A DNA stretch of 64,000 nucleotides from contig NC_061067.1 in the NCBI RefSeq assembly GCF_021917145.1, forward strand, positions 3,971,889 through 4,035,888, read 5' to 3'. The notes under the pieces were generated by a model that had not been told where the DNA came from, did not search any database, and saw nothing but the letters and a program-made list of their open reading frames with translations. The position numbers and the translations under genes are program-made. Numbering within the stretch: the first letter of the stretch is position 1; every line of letters starts with the position of its first letter. Of the stretch, positions 34,433 to 46,689 are shown piece after piece. This DNA comes from Hypomesus transpacificus (taxonomy: Eukaryota > Chordata > Actinopteri > Osmeriformes > Osmeridae).

Positions 34433-34959
34433 AATATCTTCAAATGGTTGTCCGAAGTGTGATTATGTAATTTCAAAGATACACCACCAGGAGGCGACAG
34501 GACATCAATTTATCAATGGGGATGAGCAGTACCGCAGTCAGACCTTCCCCAGTACGCAAAACCAACCAACCAACCAACTGAAACCCTCATTCAGGAATTT
34601 TCTCCAACTGGTGACGTCTTGTCTTCCCTCGCCTCTAGTGTAGTATTGTGCGACATCGTTCTCGAACATTCCAGCCAGATAGGAAGGCGAGGGTGAGGAC
34701 CATAGCATAATAGCAGCCGGGGGCTGCAAGTTGCAGGCCGCTGGGGCCGTCTACTGCACCCACCTTGTACTATCGACCTGCCTGTTGGCCTATGCCAAAA
34801 AATGTGATGATAGCCTAGGCCTACTAATAACTTTACTGATGTTCTGTGTCCCTGTTGCTTTTTTGGGATGGAGATGCAATTACGGAAGGTTATTGGGCAA
34901 AGAGCTAGTTCTCAATAAGGTCAAATAACATCGCACATCAGAACACCTAAAGTTATGAT

Positions 34960-35230
34960 CACGGATGTCCGCTCTAAGAGCGGCGCGGACGCCTTTTTCT
35001 TCGATACCGTCTTCATTAAACACATTACAGCGCAGTCTCCGGTCGCAAAATGAACTGTCTAGGGACTCAATTACTCAGCAGCGTGGTGCACGCGCGGCGC
35101 GGCTGAGAGGGGTCCTTGCCGCTGTCCACTATTCGCACTGTAAGAGGATTCTCCCTCACTGCGCGAGCGCCTAGGGGAAACTTTTTAATATTCTGGTCGG
35201 TGCGTCGCGGGTCTGGCACTGGGAGAAGTA
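34960..35230. promoter_or_regulatory. CpG-rich segment upstream of nrn1
   Basis: Dense CG dinucleotides (GCGGCGCGGACG, GCGCGGCGCGG) contrast with the AT-rich surroundings. The position between f13a1 copy B and nrn1 suggests a CpG-island promoter or enhancer. No exon is recognised in it. Confidence 0.4.
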
Positions 35231-35236
35231 AAACTC

Positions 35237-35241
35237 ATTGG
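35237..35241 (-). promoter_or_regulatory. CCAAT box (inverted) near the CRE
   Basis: ATTGG lies 19 bp upstream of a palindromic CRE and may act with it. Confidence 0.3.
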
Positions 35242-35259
35242 CTCGCTACTAAATACCGC

Positions 35260-35267
35260 TGACGTCA
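35260..35267. promoter_or_regulatory. perfect cAMP response element upstream of nrn1
   Basis: TGACGTCA, the full CREB/ATF palindrome, lies about 1.3 kb upstream of the nrn1 start codon. Mammalian neuritin (cpg15) is an activity-induced CREB target, so this is a plausible regulator of the gene. Confidence 0.55.
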
Positions 35268-35516
35268 ACAGGAGTGGAAGGGGCAAGATCCTTTATTTTG
35301 GGGGGAGAACATATAACTGTATTCTAGCTTCATAGTCTACCATGAATGTATGTAGTGTGATGCCTATGTCTTTCTGTTTCTCTCCCTCACACGCACACCT
35401 CTTACGCCTTCTACTGAATTTTAAATGATTTAATTTCGTCAGTGAACCCATTTTAATCTCGAAGAAGAAAGGTTGGACGTTTAAACTCTATCCATAGAGA
35501 GGGGGATATAAACCTC

Positions 35517-35522
35517 ACATTT
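35517..35522 (+). promoter_or_regulatory. candidate TATA box for nrn1
   Basis: TATAAA in GGGGGATATAAACC, about 250 bp downstream of the CRE. This would imply transcription starting near 35,550 and a 5' UTR of about 1 kb. The start is not proven. Confidence 0.3.
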
Positions 35523-36560
35523 ACAATAAGCACTGGCACTGATGTGTCTGGTGTGTGGCTACGGGCGAGAATGTCGAGGGAGACTGTAAATGTCAACATT
35601 TTCTTAAAGGACAAAATATATCATTTTGAAAAACACTACGTCTGAAACAGACTGAGGGTATCGAATGACCGCCAGTCTCGGGTATTCAGTGACGCTTCAG
35701 GAACCCTGGGTATAAGCCAGAATAGTCTACCCTCAACACTTTTAAGAAGCTTCTATCATAAGAAATATTTTCTGTCTGTCTAGTGGCTGTCTATTTTCTC
35801 TTTGTATAATTGGATTCAGTTTGTATTTACACAAGGTCACAGTTTAGGCCATGGATTAGCTATCTAAAACCGGGTAGTTTTAGACCGGGCTAGAAAATGT
35901 AGGGTAAATTCACCATCGCATCATCTTGTTTGATTCGTTATACTGCCTAAATAATCCTGATGAAAATCTCAAATGCATACCCTGTGGATTACGCCTGATC
36001 AATAACTCGAACGAGGGAATGTGGCATTTAAAAACTCGGATAAATGGTCACAACACGCACTCTCTGCTCTCCAGACATGAACGGTTGGTGTGGTCGAGGG
36101 CGTTCACGTGCGCCCGTGACCCAGATGCCGGTATCACCGCATAGTTCTAATGACTGTCGGTACGAGAACAGAAGGAGGAGGGGAGAGTAGCAGCGGGGAG
36201 AAGAAGGAGGGAAGGAGGGGAGGGGGGGACTAGCCCTGTCTAGCAAATGAGAAAATGGAGAGAGGGGGAGTCCAACAGTCACTTTTACGTCAAGCATGGT
36301 ATGTGGGCGTGAAAGAGAGAGAGAGTTCGGGAGCAGAAAAAACGAGGCATCACCGCCCTCACTTTACGGGGTGCACCATTTCACTCCTATCTGCCCGGTC
36401 GTGTGCGTAAAAAGGCAACGCTGGAGCACAAAAAACACGGAACCCGGTAACGGAATCTCTTCGGAAGTTGATGGCTATGTGTGACAACCAAACTCCTACA
36501 TAGTTTTTCCGTTCAAGTTTTTAAAGATCTGCAGACGCCAATGGTTTTACCAACCGTAGG

Positions 36561-39500
36561 ATGGGATTGACCCGGTCTGGGAGGTGCATCTCCCTGATTA
36601 TAGCTGTCCACTTGGGTGAGTTGCATCCTTTACTCCCCCGGTCCTCCCCGCCTTGTACCAGCAGTGGTCTAATTCCTCTAGTCTATTTTATATTCTGTTC
36701 TATTACATGCGATAGGATAACGATCTATCGTTATTATTGTGCCAAATTGTAATAATTTAGCAACAAGGTGTTTGTGTCTAGCACATATCTTGTATTATTT
36801 TAGCAAAAAAGGAACGTTTGTAAAACAATATAAATTCCATCAATGAAAAAAATATTTTATCCTGGTCTATGTGCACAGCATAGGCTAGTCCTAGTGTAGC
36901 TACTGAAAGTCCCGTAGAACAAACACTCGGGAATGGGCTTCAATAAATAATGTTAGGCTACTTATAGCGTGGGTGCCGTAAATCTCCATAATGTCTGAGA
37001 AATATAGTACAATTGTACAAGTCTAAATGCTTCTGTGAAAACAGTAAAAATGAACATTGTAGGCTATGCGCTATTTTTTCTAGAGATATAATTATAAATA
37101 ACATACGGTTGTTTTCCGTTTTCATTGCATAACGTCAGTGCTGTGGATAGAGAACGATGCTACTCGTGGAATCCGTTGCTGCTGCTGGTAGCTGGGGCAT
37201 TTTAAATCATTTAGTCTACATCTTTCAAACCGAGGAGTATTTATAGGAGAACCCCCCACCCCCAGCCGATGTGATTCAAGTAGGAATGTTTTTCTTAGAT
37301 CTTAAATAAGAACGAAAAATGTCAGTAAAAAGAATTGAATAAAACATTTGTGAAAGAACTGATGGAAAATTGTGAGTTAAGCTATCGGTGCATCCGTTTG
37401 CTATAGCCTGACTATAAAAAGGCTACATTTAAAATCAGCATATTTATTTGAGAAAACAAAAAAATTAAGCGTATCGAATAGGCCTATGTAGAGGCTATCG
37501 TTAAAATTGTTCTGAATATTAATCCATATTTCTGAAGGAAATGTGATGTCGTAATGTCGTTATAATCAGAGAAAAACTAATTATGCTTCATTTAAAACGA
37601 AGAAATGATCGTAATACTATTTACTAGGCTATTTTAAAACTAAGCTATTTGTGCCACGTTATCCAGTGTACCAAGTCCCCGTTCCCCGATTATTGGTTTT
37701 ATCTTTTCACAAGGGTACAATATCAAACGAGAGTTGGCCTATTAGGACGTAGCCTATAACGGTACCGTTTGGTTGTTGTAAATGCTTATGCTCGTATGCC
37801 CTCTGGGTTGAATTTGACTGGTTCGTCCGAACGGTAGCCTACTACCTGATTCTCTAGTCCTATTTTCTGTGGTGCGTGTCGAGGACCTTTAGGGCGGAAT
37901 GCGTAGTAGCATTTGTGTGTGGCTGCGGACTGAGAGGGGGTGTGACTGTTCCAGCAGGCTTTATTAAGTAGCAGCAGCATCCACTGCGGGCTGAGCTGTA
38001 GGCATGGATGTGCGTGTAACACGTGTGAGGACTTGTTCTCAACGGCACTGTCCTCATTTCACTCACTTGGATGGCTTCACCTCTGTTTTACGGTTTACCT
38101 GCTGCAAGAGTTAAGATTCCATAAACTATAACATGGTCAGAAGTTTTTATAGGCTACAACTTTAGTTATGGTTACCTGTAGTCGAATAGAACGTCCTAAT
38201 TGAAAGTGGTCTCATGAATACTCCTTTAGGTTTTTCTTTTTGGTAGAGTAGAATATTCTCTTAGCCTGCCCTTTCTGCTCAACGTTTTTCTGGCACTTCT
38301 TTCAACATGATTAGGTGGTATATTAGGTTGTTAAAGGATTGAATACCCTTGTGAATTGTGTTGCATGCTCGATCCCAATCATTGTACACTGACACCACGC
38401 TTTGAGGTAAAACCTTGATTTGATTATGTGATATTTTTACAGTGCTGTCTTGCAAAACCTCACAGCGAACGAATAAGGAGGTCGTAAAGATAAAGCTAGG
38501 CTGTGAGTGAGAGCTTCCCGCTCGAGCCCTCATTCAAAATGCCTCAGTGCTCGTACTCCAGTGAAGAAGATTTGCTACATTTTAAATTCCAACATCTTTA
38601 AATTGTCCAATTTCACACATTTTGACGGTGACCTTGTCTGAGTTTATATTCCGCGACCCATTCTTTGCTGACGGCTGGGTTAAACAGGATTTTTGAGCGG
38701 CTGACCCACATGACGGGATGCATAAAGCTTTGGTTGGGATACCGTCCCGCAATCATTAAATTGGCTAGGCAGCAGGCTTTTGAATGCAAATTTAAAAGCC
38801 AAATTCAATTAATTTACTTTTTTACGCTGGCTTGTCACACAGCCTTATTTCTACACAATTCATACGGTTACAGCTGCAATCCAGTGATCAATCTAACGAA
38901 AAACGGTCTCTGGTTGCATGTCATCTCATTCTGCCGTGATAAACAACTGTGTATCTTTCACGGTGTGTGGTTCTGTGACCGATCGACCGATCGGGAACCA
39001 CATGGTCTTGTAACAACTGATCAATTGACCGAATCTCCTGACTAACGAACCGCGGATACTCGCGTGCTTCCCACTCCTGGCAAACTGGAGACAGGGCTCG
39101 TGGGGGTCAGATGGGGGGGGGGGGGCAGCGTTAACAAGCCTGTCATTTTCTCTATTGGATGAATTATATAAAACAAGGACGACGCCCATTAATGGGTCTG
39201 AATGACCCAAAGCAGCACCACGAGAAACCACGCCCCTTCACACATCACACACATGCGCGCGCCTAAAAAGCCATGCAAATGTATGGAACACACCCCCTTT
39301 TTCACGCTCGTGGTCCTGATGAGAAGGGCGCGCATTACCTCATCTTCTTTGTGACTGTTCCACTCTATCGTGGTGCAAGGAAGTACGCCAGCAGGCAGGC
39401 GTCTCGTGAACCTGCAAAAGACTTCTGAATGGCCGATGTGGTTAATTAAGTAGGCCGTGGAATATATCTATTTTAACAAGCATAAAAACCATTAAATGAA

Positions 39501-41061
39501 TTAAGGAAAAAGAATACATGAAACAATGTCAGATTATCAGAAAAATTCATTGTCTATGTTTTACTTTATTATAGGCCTACAAACATCTAACAAAGACGTT
39601 TTTTTAATATTTTTCTTCTTGCTACTCTTCAGCCTACCTGCTGCAAGCAGTGCGAGCCACGGGGAGATGTGATACAGTGTTTAAGGGCTTCTCCAACTGC
39701 CTGCTTCAACTGGGCGACAACATGGCCAGCTACCCGCAGGAGCTCGAGGAGAAGGAGAACTTACAAACGATCTGCACGTATGTTACATTGATGGTTTTCA
39801 ACTCCACCCCCCTCCTCCATAATTAGTCCTCTCTCTATCTTTCTCTGTTTCCCTGTTTCAATGGGGTTACCCAAAAAAAAAAAAAAAAAAATCTGGATTC
39901 TGGGAAAATTGATTTCAGGAGAAACCCACACCTTAGAACATAATGTTAAATGTTCTTAGAAACCCCTTGACTTCATTTAAACACGCAACGAGGAAGAAAT
40001 GGGGAGGGGGTAGACAGACAAGAACCATTGTGCGCCAGATGGCACAGGGCCTCCAGTTTAATTCGACAGCTCCATCACAACAGTCGCAAGGTGCAGTATA
40101 GCAGGAGGGGCGCGTTAATGTGCCCTCCCACTCCCCCCTTTCACACACGCATACCCGTTAATTGCAATGAGATATACCATCGACAAGGCTGAGTTCAGGG
40201 GTCAACATCAATAGTCTAGATTGGATTAGATATGGAGCCAGATCCGGGGGAGACCGCGTGCATGCACCAGTGGGTGTGCCGTGCATGCGCAAGGGAATAT
40301 ATTCTTGGACCGGAGGAGCCATTGGGCTGGAGATGACATCAATAGAAAACTGTTCATCACATGTTCAATCTGTATCACTGAGACCACCACAGTCCCATGT
40401 CACCTAGCCTGCCCTATTCTCTTTTTGCCTCCCTCTCGCCTGCCTCATGCACCCCATCCCCCTGCCTCAAGTCCCCTGCTTCAAATCTCCTGCTAGGTAA
40501 AATAACTGCTGGTTGCAAGGGGTTAGAAAGGATGGGTGGAGGAGCATGCGTCAACTTGGCTTGTTGTAGTGTGACACCTTCCTGGGTTGTGTGAGTGTGT
40601 GTGTGTTTGTGAGAGTCATTGAGAAGGATGGACATTGTCATTGGATTGTAAAAGCCTTATACATAGGCTGGATGTTCGTTATACGACAAATAAAAAACAT
40701 GATGTCATCATAATATATTCCATTTTATTTGTCTTTATCCAACAGCACTGCGTGCATTTACACTTTTGTCCTAAAGCTTTGAAATTCACTTATAGTCTCA
40801 CTGACGCCTGCTTCATCCCCCCTTCTCTTCAGATACTGGGACGACTTCCACTCCTGCGCCACCACCGCGCTAGCGGACTGCCATGAAGGAGCGACAGACC
40901 TCTGGGAAAAGCTGAAGAAGGAATCCAGAAACCTCGAGTTCCGCGGGAGCTTGTTTGAACTCTGTGGAGGCGGTAATGGAGCGCCCAAATCCACCGCTCC
41001 CCGTGGCCTCACCCTGCTCCTAACGGCACTTTCCGCCCTAGTGACTTGGCTTGCATTTTAA
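36561..41061 (+). CDS. nrn1: neuritin (CPG15), GPI-anchored neurotrophic protein
   Basis: Neuritin is a small GPI-anchored extracellular protein that promotes neurite growth and synapse maturation. Three coding exons (36561-36615, 39633-39777, 40833-41061) join with GT-AG borders and matching phases to 429 nt, or 142 residues, the same length as human NRN1. It has a signal peptide of about 27 residues ([16 protein letters not shown] to VRA). The mature part has six cysteines: [13 protein letters not shown], then the one in TICTYW, then DDFHSC, ALADC and SLFELC. After GGGNGAP, a possible GPI omega region, a hydrophobic tail ends TWLAF. The start is fixed by the conserved MGL signal peptide. 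It is convergent with nothing in the window and divergent from f13a1 copy B. Teleosts usually have nrn1a and nrn1b, and which one this is cannot be decided here. Confidence 0.97.
36616..39632 (+). other. nrn1 intron 1
   Basis: About 3.0 kb, from donor G|GTGAGT to acceptor TTCAG. It is AT-rich and I see no further exon. A poly-G run lies near 39,113-39,125. Confidence 0.85.
39778..40832 (+). other. nrn1 intron 2
   Basis: About 1.05 kb, from donor AC|GTATGT to acceptor CTTCAG. Contains a poly-A run near 39,875 and no visible gene. Confidence 0.85.
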
Positions 41062-41687
41062 GAAAAACATACAAAAGTAGAAGCGACAAAATAAACAAAT
41101 AAACAAATAAGAAGAAGAAAAAGAAAATCAAGAAAACAAGTGTTAACTATCAAGAAAACAATACAACAAGACATAAAAAAATACGTTTGAATTAAAATCT
41201 ACACCCGAATGGATTTGTATTCTTCACCCGGGGAAGGCGATTTGATTTTGCCAGAGACATTGGCCGGTCGTCTTCAGGAGTGGCGCGCGCTCCGCCATAT
41301 TCCTCTGACCTCGGGGTCAGTTACATTAAATATTTAGCAGGTGTTAAGTTGAAATGCTGATGACATTTTGATTGATGTTCACCCGGTTACAATAGTGGAT
41401 TTACATAGCAACAAATAATTAATATAGACGCCAAGGCATAGAAACATCACAGTTATCACAGGTGATTGCAAGTTGCTCATACTGTAGCCTCTAACGCGAG
41501 ACTGCGTTTACCTAAACGAGATCAGCGAGAACATACAAGCAATTTGCTTATAAGCCCTGGCCATTAACGTTCTAGACTCCACTTCTGACTTTTCTTTATT
41601 CGTTTTTATTTTTCCAAAATAATACCTTATCGAGCCAAGTATAAATGTATTGGGTGCTTGTTGATCTGATGCGTGTAGTTTCCTAGG

Positions 41688-41729
41688 ATAACTATAGGAT
41701 ATATATCCTATTATATAGCCTATAGTTAT
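41688..41729 (+). other. inverted repeat in the presumed nrn1 3' UTR
   Basis: The arms ATAACTATAGG (41,688-41,698) and CCTATAGTTAT (41,719-41,729) are perfect reverse complements. Inside is the palindrome GGATATATATCC. In RNA this could form a stem-loop 30 nt before a poly(A) signal. Confidence 0.6.
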
Positions 41730-41758
41730 AACTTACAATAGCCTATACGTCACCCTAG

Positions 41759-41764
41759 AATAAA
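41759..41764 (+). terminator. likely poly(A) signal of nrn1
   Basis: AATAAA about 700 nt after the stop codon. An earlier AATAAA at 41,090 is only 29 nt after the stop and so less likely. Another occurs at 42,362. Confidence 0.4.
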
Positions 41765-44700
41765 GAAAGTCCACATATACGGGAACCCATAAGGAACCTC
41801 AGAAGCAGTTTTAAAGAGAGGAGATTTCAGGTGAAAACTATGGCAATACGACATCTTCAACGAGGTTAAGTAAAGTTGGAAACAATGGCTGGAAATTGAA
41901 ATATGACTGTTGCCAGATAATTAAAGCGCATTGTAGGATTTAGCATCAGTGTGCGCTTCATGAAAGAATAACCCAATTTAGAGAAGCACTCTGGGGCCCA
42001 CATGTCATCAGTCCTATTACAGTAGCACGATAGCCTACAACAAAACGCAGAATCTTTATAGCTGGATATATAAGTGAGTTTTTTGCTAGCTTTATGTAAT
42101 GTTGCCAAGGCATTGACCATGCTCCACTGCCTTTTGAGACGTGTATTCTGTTTTTGTCCGTTTGTTTGTTAGTTTGTTCGTTAAAGGGGATGTTGCATAT
42201 AAAAAAACCGGACTATTCCAAATCATCTAAGATTTTAAAAAAGAGAGACTATTATGTATATCAAATGATTTTAAGAAAATGATACTTTATCCCAAACAGT
42301 TTTAAAAACAGATTATTATACAGGTAGCTTATATTGAGAATACGAATGATAAAGAATATTAAATAAAATGGTAAATGTTTGAAAATAACTGTGTGGTTTT
42401 GATTTTAACAAATTAACACTTGCAAAAACGAATGGAAATAGAATGTATATTCGTTTTCTTGCTGAAATGCGTGTTGGTGCTTGTGTATTAGTTCATGTGC
42501 GTGCGTGGTGTCCTGAAAGGTGCACGGCATTATTCATTAGTATTATTCATGAAGGAGAAGGCACCCGTTCCAGTACGTTGGGAGACAGACTGGCGCATGC
42601 GTAGTCTGCACCCTCTCCCCTCCTCCTCCACCTTCCATCATCTTACACACACACATTATCGAGCGCAGGCGTGTTGTTTCATTATTAATAAGGGTGCATC
42701 CTCGGGATCTAGTCACTTCATATTGATCAGTAGAAGGACTGCAGCATCTCAATCTGAGGGCAAACCCCATCTAAAATGACTGCTAGAAAATATTGGGACT
42801 ATACTTTGAAAACGAATCTTTTCACTAGGCTATTTAGATAGCATATACTTTAATGTAGGTCATACCCAGCGTGATACCAACTACATCATTCATTAATGGG
42901 TTTCACAGCATCAGTGCATGCTGACCACCTAAGAGACTGCCTTACGGGCTTTGGTAAAATTACATGGGTTATTTTGCCTAAAAAATTCAGTTGGATATGG
43001 CGTCTAGAATTTTTCTTTAACCTTGGAACATAGGCCAATGTAAATTAAATGTGCGAAGGAAACGAAACATGTGGAAACGAATATTGCGTTCAGGTTTCGT
43101 CAAAAGGCGGCTCATTTGCGTGTGTGCTCCCTTCGGGGAACGACTGATGTGATTTGAAATGCGTGTTTCTGCATTAATAGGGGTGTCTGTGTTTCTCTGT
43201 TTCTTTCCAAGAAAAAAAAGCCACAAGCTGGCTTTTGTTCTGCCTGTACACAGCCCTCTCTGTCTTGATCTGCTAGAAACATTCCCCCCATAAATCTAAA
43301 AAGTCTATTTCTAGGCCTATAGCCATAGGCATTTAGGCCTATAGGTTAAATGCGCGTATAGGATATTATTTTTTATAAAACATTAGGATTTAGAAATTAG
43401 GGTTGTAAATGTATATCCTAGGCTATTTGATATGTCACCTTTTCCCATTCCTCGGTTATCTAATGATCACGGCACAAATACTAGACTAAAACAAAACACA
43501 GAAATGATTGAGACGCGCTATTATCGCCCGTAAAATAGGCAGAGCTTCCACGCGAACACCTCATTAAAAATGTATGCCGCCCTAGCGGTTCCCTTGAGAC
43601 CCATTCCGTTCAGAGCTTCCCCCGTAGCCTCACCGGTCACAGGGCAACACTCTCAGACTGTCTTGTAGGTGCCAGCTTCCGCGAATCTGCTGATTTGGCT
43701 GTTCAAAATGAAGACAATACTGATAGGCCTATAGATTCATATCCAATTTCATATCCAGCCCGCATCATAGCATTTATGAGACCGTAAGGCAGGCCTACAT
43801 TGGTGAAATTTGGAACAGTTTAATGGTTGAAATGGCCACACACAAACACATTTAACTCAAATACGCAATGCTAAATGCTAAATATGGTTACAAAATATAT
43901 ATATTTGAATGTTCGTTCATCAGTGGGTCCACAGCCCATTATTGTTATTTTTAAAATGTTGGATTTTACGGATGGGATTTAAATCAGGTTGTTCCCAATC
44001 ATTTATAGGCGTACCTCAAAATGTTCCTTTCAGAAACCGACACAGGCTAATGAAATCCAATATTAGCCAAATGGTATCCGTCTGAGCTACAGAATGCATC
44101 TAAACATGATATAATGCTGAGAACAGAGGAACTGCGTAAAGCCGTCATTAACTCCCACAGAAGTAAGAAATAGCTTCTGAAAGCAGATACAGTGAGAAAG
44201 AAACAGCTAGGGTATGTGTAATAAAGATATAAGGAGAAAGCTATTTCTGCTATAGACTACCCACTCCACTGTCAAAACGGTGATTCAAAAGATTCGGAAG
44301 AGAACACATAGACAAGAAGAACGGTCCCGAACGATACCCTTTAGAGACAGACTCTGAACGAGACACCGAGGGACTTGGCTTTCTGTCTTTTACTGCACAT
44401 GCGCTATTTTACTTTCATCTGATTAGAATCCAGTGTAGGCCTATGTGACCTCTCTGGTCTCAATGAACTAGGACAGGACCATGGGCAGCTCTAAACTGAA
44501 GCAACTGCCAAGCAGGCTATGCTCTGAAACCACATTGAACAGAAGTTCTCCGCTAACATCAAATGTTCGGTTCTTCCAGTGTAATGAGATGTGAAGGGAT
44601 ATGGGTGAAAATGGAAGGAAGTTAGAATTCACTCATTGATGGATTCACATGGGTTGTGTGGGCATATATGTAGGCCCATAGGTGGGCAGTAGGGACATGC

Positions 44701-44984
44701 CCTTACCAATGCTAAGAGGCCATTGAAACAACCCCCAATAATTAGCGGCAGAACAAGGGTAGTGGGATATTAGTCACCCACATGTTCAAACCAAACCTAC
44801 GCCCTTGTATGTAGCCTTTATACCAACGAAAAAGGCCTAACAGACCTCAATAACCTGACAGAGAGAGAGAACGAGAGAGGGCAAGGCAGAGTAACCAAGC
44901 AAGAGAGGGAGAGAGAATGGGAGAGACAAGACATGAAAAAAGGGAAGATTTGTTGTGTTTGAGAGAAAATATTTGAATGGGAGA

Positions 44985-45150
44985 GAAGTAACTTTTTCTG
45001 ATACTGTTTTATAATTCCAATAAATCTTTTATTTATTGTTCTTTTGAGTGTGTAATTTCAAATTGTATTCAGTTGTTTGTTTGGCTAATGCACTGGCACT
45101 GTAAATTGTCATCCCAATAAAGCAATTTTAAATTGAAAACAGAGAAATAA
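44985..45150 (+). mobile_element. probable 3' tail of a LINE
   Basis: CACTGGCACTGTAAATTGTCATCCCAATAAAGCAATTTTAAATTGAAA resembles the 3' ends of fish L1-type elements, which carry GTCATGCCAATAAAGC before an A-rich tail. No reverse transcriptase is present, so it would be a 5'-truncated remnant. It could instead be a distal poly(A) site of nrn1. Confidence 0.35.
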
Positions 45151-45403
45151 AAAGAGAATTAAAGAGTGAAAGGCAGAGAGAAAAAAAGATAAAGTAAAAG
45201 AAAGATAGAGAGAGATGAAGTACTCCAGCACTGGGCAGTGTAGTGGGCCTGGGGAGTGTAATAATGATTTTATTATATTCCGCCCATAGACAATAAATGA
45301 TGGAATCAATCACTGTAACATCTGTGAAGGACCCTCTAATAACACACATGCCTGCACAGCACTTTTAAGACTCCATAGATCCCCCCCCCCCCCCAACACA
45401 CAG

Positions 45404-45436
<33 letters not shown>

Positions 45437-45881
45437 GACACACACTTTTGTCTGGGAGTACATTGTCCAGGTTTGACCAACGCAACATATTGAAACAACT
45501 ATCTTTAAATAATGCTGAGTGCACATGCTTGGTCAGCAACTCTGAACCATGTGTGTGTGTGTGTGTGTGTAGAGGTGTAAATGTACACAAACACGCGCAC
45601 AGGATATATGCCCAGTTCCACATGGTGATGGTAGAGAGAGAGAGAAATAGCAGGGATATATAATTCATAATATTTCATCTAATCCTAATCTGGAAGAATT
45701 AGATTACATGGTGTGTTAATGAAATTAGACCTGGTCTATATGGTGTGTCTAGACTATGTCATGATTGCTGTCCTGTTAGGTTATCTATCAACATATAATT
45801 TCAGAGCTGTACTAGGCATTCAGACCATGTCTGATGTTAGGCTGGTACACAATTACACAATTTCCCAGAAATACACTGTTC

Positions 45882-46182
45882 CCACCCTGATCACCTCCAC
45901 CCTGCTCACCACCATCCTGCTCACCACCACCCTGCTCACCTCCACCCTGATCACCACCACCCTGCTCACCTCCGCCCTGATCACCACCACCCTGCTCAAC
46001 ACCACCTTGCTCATCACCACCCTGCTCACCACCACCCTGCTCACCACCACCATCCTGCTCAACACCACCCTGCTCACCACCACCCTGTTCAACACCACCC
46101 TGATCACCTCCACCCTGCTCAACACCACCCTGCTCAACACCACCTTGCTCATCACCACCCTGCTCACCTCCACCCTGCTCCG
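45882..46182. repeat. 12/15-bp minisatellite (CACCACCCTGCT)
   Basis: Units of 12 or 15 bp, CACCACCCTGCT/CACCTCCACCCTG, are repeated about 23 times. Unit length is a multiple of three, so both strands stay open (LLTTTLLTS and VVLSRVVMS patterns). This explains the long open frames here. Confidence 0.9.
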
Positions 46183-46649
46183 TCTCTACAGAGACACCAT
46201 CTCACATCTCTGTCCTGTAAAAGAGTTCCCTCCTTTATTCTTTCCCTTCCTCTCTCTTTCTTTGTCCTTTCTTTCTTTCTCTTCTTTTCTTTTCTTTTTT
46301 ATTTCCTCTCGCTCTTCCGTCCCGTCCCCCCTTCTCCCCCTCAACCCCGAGCCAGTGAGGGATGAGCGTGGAGGACGTGTTGACCTGAGGAGTCTGGGGG
46401 TGGGGGCAGGGTGGAGGGGAGGGGTGGAGGGGAGGGGTGGAGGAGCCTGGAGAGTAGCCTGACGCCACTGAATGCTTGATTAATGCCAAACTCAACACCC
46501 GTCCTCCTCCCCTCTCTGTTCCCCAGCACCCTTCTTAAGGTTAGCTCCCTCTTTCCTTCTTGCCAACACAACTTTGTTTCTCTGTTTCTGTACTCTCTCT
46601 TTAAACTGTACATGTAAACATATCTGTCCTCATTCTTTCTCTCCCTTTC

Positions 46650-46689
46650 TTGCACATAGGAGATATTCCTATGTGCAATAGGAATATCT
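46650..46689. other. two overlapping, mutually exclusive inverted repeats
   Basis: TTGCACATAGGA/TCCTATGTGCAA (46,650-46,678, 12-bp arms, 5-nt loop) overlaps AGATATTCCTA/TAGGAATATCT (46,661-46,689, 11-bp arms, 7-nt loop). Both are perfect, and only one can form at a time. Confidence 0.7.

Noticed and set aside
41090..41095. AATAAA 29 nt after the nrn1 stop
   Set aside because: Too close to the stop for a normal 3' UTR and part of an AAATAAAC simple repeat.
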